Source: Epiperipatus broadwayi
Taxonomy: Eukaryota; Onychophora; Udeonychophora; Euonychophora; Peripatidae
Assembly: GCA_028023455.1 (NCBI GenBank)
Contig: JAQFVV010000957.1
Span: 1 to 64,000, forward strand
Length of the DNA stretch: 64,000 nucleotides
Direction: 5' to 3'
The translations under genes and the position numbers were made by a program. This document shows positions 57,938 to 64,000 of this stretch, piece by piece (position 1 is the first letter of the stretch; every line of letters starts with the position of its first letter). The notes beneath the pieces are model-generated. The model ran no database searches. It worked only from the letters and a program-made list of their open reading frames with translations, and was not told the DNA's origin.

Positions 57938-58559
57938 TGTTAAGAATAGAAAATATGATACACTATGTTGAAGGACTGTAATTTTGCAGGAACTCCAGAA
58001 AATAAGAACTTTAGAAATAAGCAATAAATGATGAAATCATTTCTGATTAGTTATGTAATACAAATGTATTGAGATCATTATTTATATGTTCTATGTCATT
58101 TATTATAAATAAATATTTTACTCTAATTATTATTATTATTATAAATTTTGATTATATGTTGTTATTTTTGCCTCTTTGAAATTAATTTAGGTAGAAAAAT
58201 ACATTAAAAGAATGGTGCAGTCTAGAAATTCAAACCAGTAACAGGAATTAAGATTAAAGAGAAATCTAAAAGTAGTATAGGTTAAAGTAAAGGTTGATAT
58301 GCAATTAAGGTAAAATGTCATTAGGAGACACTAATATCTGTGAATTTAATATTGAAAATGCCAGTGAATAGCCTTTGTATATTAACTCAATTTGAAAAAA
58401 AATCAAGCTTAATAGTATAGGAGATAATGAAAAAAAGGTAGTAGCACTTTTGTATTTGGAAAGGCATAAAGTAATCAAAATAGTAGACAAATTGTTTGAT
58501 GGACCTATAATGGACAAGGTGCTTTTTGAATAGATAGTAAAAAAGTTCATAGATTATTT

Positions 58560-59098
58560 AATCTGAGGCATACCAAGGTTTGCTTTGTGGAACAGAAGAC
58601 AGGCCAAATGAGAAAAAAATTCAAAAGTATGATAAAATACTACAGCAGTTGGCAAAAAATATGATTATTGCAAGTTGGTGAAACAAGTATTATTAAATAA
58701 ATTATTCTTGGAAATTGCTGATGAAAGATTGAGACTGACTTCGCTTACAAAAATAGATATATCATATAAAGTTGTGATCAATAAAAATCATGTTTGAGGC
58801 AATATTTCAACAAGCTCTTTTATTTAGAAAGAGAACAGAAGAAGAAAGAACACCAATTTATAAAACAAATAAAAGGAAACAGCCAAGAAAGAAAGTTTTA
58901 ACCAGAAATAAATCAATAGTGTTATTGCTGTGGAAAAATGACCATCTTGAAAATGGAAAAGAGAAAGTTATTTTAATTATTGGCAAAGATGGCATTTGGG
59001 CACAGTATACAGAGAAGCATATGAAAAAGAAAAGTGTAAAAAGACACCCAAACAGAAGGAAGGTAAACCAGAAGAACTCAGTATTAATAAGAATATAA
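58560..59098 (+). pseudogene. Gag-like remnant of second Ty3-type element
   Basis: Lys/Glu-rich sequence upstream of protease. One frame (58790-59098) is open for 102 residues, but a shifted frame gives CYCCGKM at about 58924-58945. That resembles the C-x-x-C-G-K start of a retrotransposon zinc knuckle, with its His and final Cys not preserved. Residues before it (RQYFNKLFYLEREQKKK) would suit the end of a capsid region. The assignment rests mostly on position. Confidence 0.45.
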
Positions 59099-59121
59099 TA
59101 TCATTCGTGCAAAAGCAATAG

Positions 59122-59364
59122 ATGCTTCTGGTAAAAATATTCAGCACAGAGTTAGAAATGGTAATGGACATCAATTCAGGTATTTCATTATTATTTGAAA
59201 GTAAATGGGACAAAATATTAGAAGACATTAAAGAGGTTAAATTACTAAAGTCAGAAATTAGAGTTAAGAGTGGAATGGTAAATGCCCCAGTTTTGTTCAG
59301 AGGTAAAGCAAGAATTTTGCCAATTTATGTAATAGGTAGACAAATAAGTTCCCTAATTGGTTGA
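59122..59364 (+). pseudogene. Protease remnant of second Ty3-type element
   Basis: 80-residue frame with MVMDINSGISLLFESKWDKI, which fits the K02A2.6-like aspartic protease start (usually M/V-D-T-G-S-G-x-S-L-I-x-E-x-x-W). The active site D-T-G-S is altered to D-I-N-S. The later block RILPIYVIGRQISSLIG corresponds to the L-P-L-x-V...S-L-I-G-R-D end. So the protease is whole in length but catalytically dead. Confidence 0.75.
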
Positions 59365-59639
59365 TCTTTTAGTTTATAAAATTAGGAAAAGAGGTTGCTA
59401 TAGTAAACATAATTCCATAGAGCAGGAAATATCAAAAATGTACCCAGAATGATTTACAGAAGATCTGGGTTTAATTAAGACAAACCCAGTTGAAATTGAA
59501 TTAACTGAAAAGGCTTGGCCAGTCATTTTAAAGCTGAAAAAAATTCCATTTGCACAAAGACTGAAAATATAAGAAAAGTTAAAGGCTTTAGTGACTGGCA
59601 GAGTCTTAATTATGGGGGAAGACAAAGAATGGGCCACAT

Positions 59640-60004
59640 TGATCATGATAATAAGTAAGCCAAATTGGAAAATCAAAATATGTGGTGATTACTGGGTAAC
59701 AACGAATAAGTATATGAATAAATGATTATAATCAGTACCTGATGTATGAGAAGTTTTAGAAAATTTTTCAAATTCAAAATATTTTGCTAAATTGGACCTT
59801 AATTCCACTTATCATCAAATTAAATTTAACAAAAAAAACAGCAAAAATTTAACGTTAACTACGCCTTTTGGATTCCACAAGTGTAATCATTTATCTTTTG
59901 GAAATACTACAGTGCTGAACATTTTTTCGGTGAAATTAAATTTAATATTACAAGGTTTCAAGGTCATAACAGTATATTACAATGATATTTTAATAATAGG
60001 ATAA
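59640..60004 (+). pseudogene. Reverse transcriptase remnant of second Ty3-type element
   Basis: Frames read ICGDY (near 59680), KYFAKLDLNSTYHQIKF, TPFGFHKCNHLSFG and ITVYYNDILIIG. These are the standard blocks of Ty3 RT: the first catalytic Asp in KLDL, the T-P-F-G-F motif, and YxDD changed to Y-Y-N-D (59975-59986), the same D-to-N change as in the element at 24041-24391. A stop directly follows IIG. The thumb and connection (QTFLGLVNF near 60217-60240) appear in another frame. Confidence 0.82.
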
Positions 60005-60309
60005 TGTAGTGAATTGTTAAGAGCAAGTATTTTAAAAGTTTGTGATCGGTTAAAAGTAGGGTGTGAATTAAATTAAATTTAGACAAATATATATCGAAGA
60101 TTCAATAATTAAAATTCTTAGTTCACTGTATCTCTAATAAAAGAAAGTGTCCATTAAGAAACCAAAATAGGGCATTTGAGAATGCACAATGGCCTAAAAA
60201 TGTTAAGCCATTGCAGACTTTTTTAGGTTTGGTAAATTTTTGAACACTTCTCCAAAAACAAGGCAATGATTGCAAAATCTTTATACAAACTCTTATGTAA
60301 AGAGCAAAG

Positions 60310-60657
60310 ATGATCTTGATTGAGATGCAAAAAAAAAGAACTTTCGGAAAAAGAAAACTAATATCTTCAGATATGCTGTTAGTGCATTTTGACAGTGAAT
60401 GGAATGTGAAAATCACAACAGATGCATCAGATTGGGGAAAAGAAATGTTCTTCACTCATTCTATAAACAGCAGTGAGTGCCTGGTGACATATACATCCAG
60501 AACTTTATCAAACGCAAGTGAAACTATAGCCAAAGTAGGTGAGGAAGCTCAGGTGATTATTTTTGAAGTGAAGAAATGCCATCAATTTGTTTTTGGGCAT
60601 AGTTCCAAAATTGTTACAGATCGTAAGCCATTATTAGGAATTTTTGGACTTGACTGA
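60310..60657 (+). pseudogene. RNase H remnant of second Ty3-type element
   Basis: 115-residue frame with VKITTDASDWGKEM (first catalytic Asp in TDAS), VTYTSRTLSNASETIAKVGEE (block normally S-R-x-L-x-x-x-E-x-x-Y-x-x-x-E-x-E) and KKCHQFVFGHSSKIVTDRKPLLGIF (third motif T-D-H/R-K-P-L). Good preservation of order, with some key residues changed. The ATG at 60310 is not the natural start of anything; this is a section of pol. Confidence 0.85.
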
Positions 60658-60923
60658 ACAGAATATTCTAGCTTCATATGATTATTCATTGAATTAGGAG
60701 TGAGGTAAAGAAACCTCACATGCAGGTGTGTTGTATAGATAACTGGGTAACCAAGAATCTGTAAATAGTGAAGTGGAAGTAAATTATATTGTTAATATAC
60801 TATCGAGAAGTGGACTAGTGAAGATAAAGGAGATGGAATTTTAGTAAAATTGGATTAAAAAGGACTGGCATAAAGAAAACTGAGTTTTGTGCCAATGGAA
60901 TTTTTGGTTAATAGAAATAAATT

Positions 60924-61037
<114 letters not shown>

Positions 61038-61084
61038 ATGTATAGTAATGGGTAATAGGGTGGTTATACCTCTGTAAGGGAATG

Positions 61085-61610
61085 ATAAAGTTTTAAAATT
61101 GTTACATCAAGAGCATCTGGGAATACTGTGAAGACTTTGGTGTGTAGGTATATTTGATGGCTGCAAATAAATACAGATGTTGGAAAAATGTATTAAAAGA
61201 TGCTCATCATGTTAGGTGGAAAATGCTCTGCCTGCTAGTTTAAAGCAACAAAATTATGGGAAATCATATATATTGACCGTGCTGAATCAGTAAATAGATT
61301 AATGATAATGGTTGCTTTTTCTATACGGATAGAATGCCACATAATAAAAAAGTATAAGTGCACAGGAAACAATTGTTTAAAATCAATCTGCATTACACAT
61401 GGATTTCCTGAAGTAACTGCAATGGACAATAGTGTAGGGTTTACAAGTGATGAACTAAGTAAATTTTTTTGTAACTACGGAATAAAACATCTGTACATTA
61501 CCATTCCATCCAGAGTCGAATGGATTAGCAGAAAATGCCATACAGCAAATAAAAAAAAGTTTTAAAAAATTGGGAAATACAGAGATGCAAGGGGCATCAC
61601 AAGATTTTAT
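61085..61610 (+). pseudogene. Integrase remnant of second Ty3-type element
   Basis: Zinc-binding domain traces (LLHQEHLGIL at about 61100, CIKRCSSC at about 61190) precede the core. The 87-residue frame at 61302-61565 includes ITHGFPEVTAMDNSVGFTSDEL with the second catalytic Asp and NYGIKHLYI. A shift gives PFHPESNGLAENAIQQIKK with the catalytic Glu (about 61500-61555). The H-P-x-S-N-G-x-A-E block confirms the K02A2.6-like lineage. The first catalytic Asp region is not clear. Confidence 0.82.
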
Positions 61611-62106
61611 GTAATGTGTGTGTGTAAATTGAGAACTAAATTGCTCAGATTTGTGTGTCAATGCACAAAATAGTTTTCTGAATATCATGTCAATAAAAAC
61701 GTTTAAAATTCGTAAATCACTATGTGAAAGAGACATAATTCAGAAGAAAGTATCAGATGAATAATTGACAAAATAATATCAAAACAAATGTATGCAAAAA
61801 GTGTCCTGAATGGTTTATGCTATGGAACTCAAGAAATTCATATTACCAAAAAAGAACCAGAAGAGTTACAATTCAAAACTTTTCTACAAACAGGAAACCA
61901 AGAGAAACAGAGCAAAGGAAAAATTAACTCAAAAGAAGAAATAATAGAAATGAGTCAATGGTGAAGAAACTTGAAATGATAGAGGAAATGCATCATAAGG
62001 CTGAAAAACAGAAATCACACAGTCCCACTTGTTTCAAAAAGAAATCCCAGAGATTGGAGGATTATGTGTAAACTAAATAAACCCTAACTTCTGAAGGGAG
62101 GAAGGA

Positions 62107-62738
62107 TTATATTTGGATATAAAATCAGTAGAGAAGCAAATAGAGCAAAATGCCCCAGAAGCAAAAGCAAATAATGTTAATAGGAAAAGGATTACTTAAG
62201 TCTTATAGAAGAGAAAGAGGCAGAATAAAAAACATAAAGATTTTTAAGCAAACAGAAATAATAAATAATATGGAATGTAGAAGTAAAAGCTTTGTAAAAC
62301 ATTGCATTTCAAACTTTGGACTAAGTAAATGATAAGAAAGAAAATACATATAAATGGTGTACAACTGATCAAAAAAATACGTACAGAAACAATTTGAGTA
62401 TATATCCATTTGAGTGCACTAAGCAAATTGGAAAGAGGAAATTTAAATTATGTACCCACAGGAAAAACAAAACATGAACTATATATACTGTAATTTAAAG
62501 AGCATTAGTGTCTGGCCTAGTATTGTCTAATTTTGTTGCTGAGCATTTCACCAGTTGAAGACACTCATAAGGAGTTCAATGGTGTTTGTAAAGCCAATCA
62601 GTGAGAAAGGTGAACTCAGAGACTCAGATCTAGAAATACAGAAAACTGAGGAGGGTTTTTACAGATTATACCAACCCTATTTTAATTTATATATGCATCA
62701 AGGGATTATGAGAATAAAATAATTGTTAGGGAGTAAAA
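62107..62738 (+). repeat. 3' terminal repeat of second Ty3-type element
   Basis: Direct repeat of 57302-57937. TGTACAAC at about 62359 may mark the LTR start. The part before it (62107-62358) is internal 3' sequence with a short open frame (62150-62332). The right end merges with RTE sequence near 62736. Confidence 0.7.
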
Positions 62739-63304
62739 CACATTTATTAAAAACCTTCCTTTTCAAACACATAGGCATATTTCCTTTTAGTATCAAGTTA
62801 TTTCTATCAAAAACACTCCAACCAAGTTTAATTCTATGATTAATTTCATCCATTATGTTTCCATCTGTATTAATAATATGACCAAGGTATTTGTAACTGT
62901 TAACTTCTTCTAACTCATCATAATCAATCTTTATTTTCATATTTTGAAAAAATTGATTAAACATTACTTTAGTTTTTTTAACATTTATCTTTAGTCCTAC
63001 TTTCATCTGATAACTCCTACAACATTTTCTGCCGCTCTAAAGCATTATTTACAAAAACAACTACATCATCTGCAAAATCTAAATGACTTAAATGATCTTC
63101 ATTTACTTTCATCTTTTTAACTTCCCATTTTAATCCACAAAATACTTTTTGCAGCACTTCTGTAAAAAGTTTTGGAGATATGGAGTCACCCTGTATTACA
63201 CTTTTCTCAGTGTTGACTTTCCCAGTATAATTATGTTTAGTTTCATTTAAGAATGATGTTTCATAAATTCTAAAAAAATTCGTGGGCGTCATTCTTTCAG
63301 ACAT
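62698..63304 (-). pseudogene. RTE reverse transcriptase, palm to thumb (copy 3)
   Basis: Two frames: 63017-63304 with TEKSVIQGDSISPKLFTEVLQ and LSHLDFADDVVVF (active site FADD intact), and 62698-63006 with GLKINVKKTKVMFN and NSYKYLGHIINTDGN. A frame change near 63010 separates them. The first residues of the upper frame (MSERMTPTNFFRIYETSF) come from the insert, not the LINE. Confidence 0.85.
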
Positions 63305-63526
63305 AGTAAAAAGTAATTTAAAGAGATTGGTTTATCCTCACACTTTCATTTCCAGTACTTAAGATTTGCCCATATATAAGCATTTGTGTTGGAAGAATAG
63401 GTGGATTCATTCTATTCTTTCGAAAAGACTTTATCTTGTGTTAGAAATGAAAGTATTCATTTATTAGTATTAATATTCATAAAAAGTACATGTATGTTAG
63501 CTTGAAAGGCTGATCTTTAGTTTATT
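63228..63526. mobile_element. About 300-bp insertion in LINE copy 3
   Basis: Sequence absent from LINE copies 1 and 2 splits the RT between NIYK and the TGKINIEK-equivalent codons. It contains ACTTTCATTTCCAG and GAAATGAAAGT as inner inverted pieces. A segment (AAGACTTTATCTTGTG...GTATTCATTTATTAG) resembles the loop and right arm of the foldback at 6743-6931. So it is probably a degenerate member of that foldback family. Confidence 0.5.
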
Positions 63527-63610
63527 ATAAATATTCTTTATAATATGACAATATCCTGAATTTATACATGATGATCCAAGGCTATAATCATTGAAGAAAT
63601 GTTTATAGAA

Positions 63611-63850
63611 TCAAATCTTTTCATAATCTACAATTTCAAAGCATAATGATAACTCATATTCATTTGTCCTTTCTATAACTTCTTTCAATACCTGGATATG
63701 ATATACTGTACTAAAACCACTTTTAAATCCAGCTTGTTCTCTTGGTTGTTGGAAATCCAATGTTCTCTGTAGACAAATTGTAATTATCTTCGTAAAAATT
63801 TTGTATAAAACTGATAAAAGGTTTGTAATTTTTAATATCTTTTTTATCAC
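63611..63850 (-). pseudogene. RTE reverse transcriptase, finger region (copy 3)
   Basis: 79 residues matching residues 75-145 of copy 1: LLSVLYKIFTKIIT, QPREQAGFKSGFST and NEYELSLCFEIVDYEK. The first catalytic Asp is present (VDYEK), but the AFDS that should follow is lost to a frame change. Upstream sequence to the window end continues toward the PGNDG block. Confidence 0.85.
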
Positions 63851-64000
63851 TTTTTTTTAAATATTAATATTAATACTGCATTCTTCTTATCATCTGGTAC
63901 ATCTTTACCATTTAGACATTTAGTATATAACTTTGCTAAAAAATTATATTTCTTCACCTGCTTCTTTTAATATATCAATTATAATACCATCATTACCTGG

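Larger units (their letters stand above)
62736..64000 (-). mobile_element. RTE-like LINE, copy 3, truncated and interrupted
   Basis: Minus-strand copy of the same family as 3060-4605 and 35174-37195. It lacks the C-terminal third: its left end is at the KCVL/KGVL codons, directly at the edge of the Ty3 repeat. It continues past the right end of the window (last codons correspond to PGNDGI). An unrelated insert of about 300 bp (63228-63526) splits the RT domain. It is more diverged than copies 1 and 2. Confidence 0.88.

Overview
This window looks like intergenic DNA of an AT-rich metazoan nuclear genome, most likely an invertebrate. I cannot name the species. Nothing looks prokaryotic: there are no operons or ribosome-binding sites, and the longest reading frames all belong to eukaryotic retroelements. 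I found no host protein-coding gene with visible exons and no convincing functional tRNA or rRNA gene. The recognisable content is layered transposable elements, foldback/MITE-like palindromes, minisatellites and many (TA)n tracts.

Layout from left to right. 1-2820: AT-rich, nothing recognised. 3060-4605: a 5'-truncated RTE-like LINE on the plus strand. 4640-5170: two palindromes and (TA)n. 5690-6490: two degenerate minisatellites. 6743-6931: a foldback. 7748-9565: a 1.8-kb head-to-head palindrome of Penelope-like element (PLE) 3' ends carrying GIY-YIG endonuclease remnants. 10282-16186: an LTR element on the minus strand with 2.2-kb LTRs whose only internal ORF is a 231-residue coiled-coil, gag-like protein. 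17573-17920: a single PLE GIY-YIG fragment. 19182-30473: an 11.3-kb Ty3/Gypsy-type element on the minus strand with very long LTRs (2.8 and 2.66 kb) and decayed gag, protease, RT, RNase H and integrase. 30524-34334: a candidate solo LTR or other TGTAACC/GGTTACA-bounded unit, starting with a repeated GCCAAGAACT minisatellite. 34446-35173: a PLE fragment with an inverted 5' part. 35174-37195: a second RTE LINE (minus) bounded by a 14-bp target-site duplication. 37228-38190: another PLE palindrome. 38435-51870: mostly unrecognised AT-rich DNA with a tRNA-like SINE head, a poor-quality homopolymer patch, a MITE with about 118-bp inverted arms and a short hairpin. 51880-56780: a decayed LINE of the L1/Tx1 type (CCHC ORF1, RT, zf-RVT), minus strand. 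57302-62738: a second, older Ty3/Gypsy-type element (plus). 62736-64000: a third RTE copy (minus), running off the window.

The elements interlock. The second RTE sits inside PLE-derived sequence. The Ty3 and gag-only LTR elements share a motif near one LTR end, suggesting an autonomous/non-autonomous partnership. Most element boundaries abut (TA)n tracts. Inactivating changes are often TGA stops, and both Ty3 reverse transcriptases carry the same D-to-N change in the YxDD motif at a position where CpG decay would produce it. The main observations worth follow-up are the repeated foldback architecture of PLE 3' ends, the gag-only LTR element, and the TA-bounded TGTAAC units.
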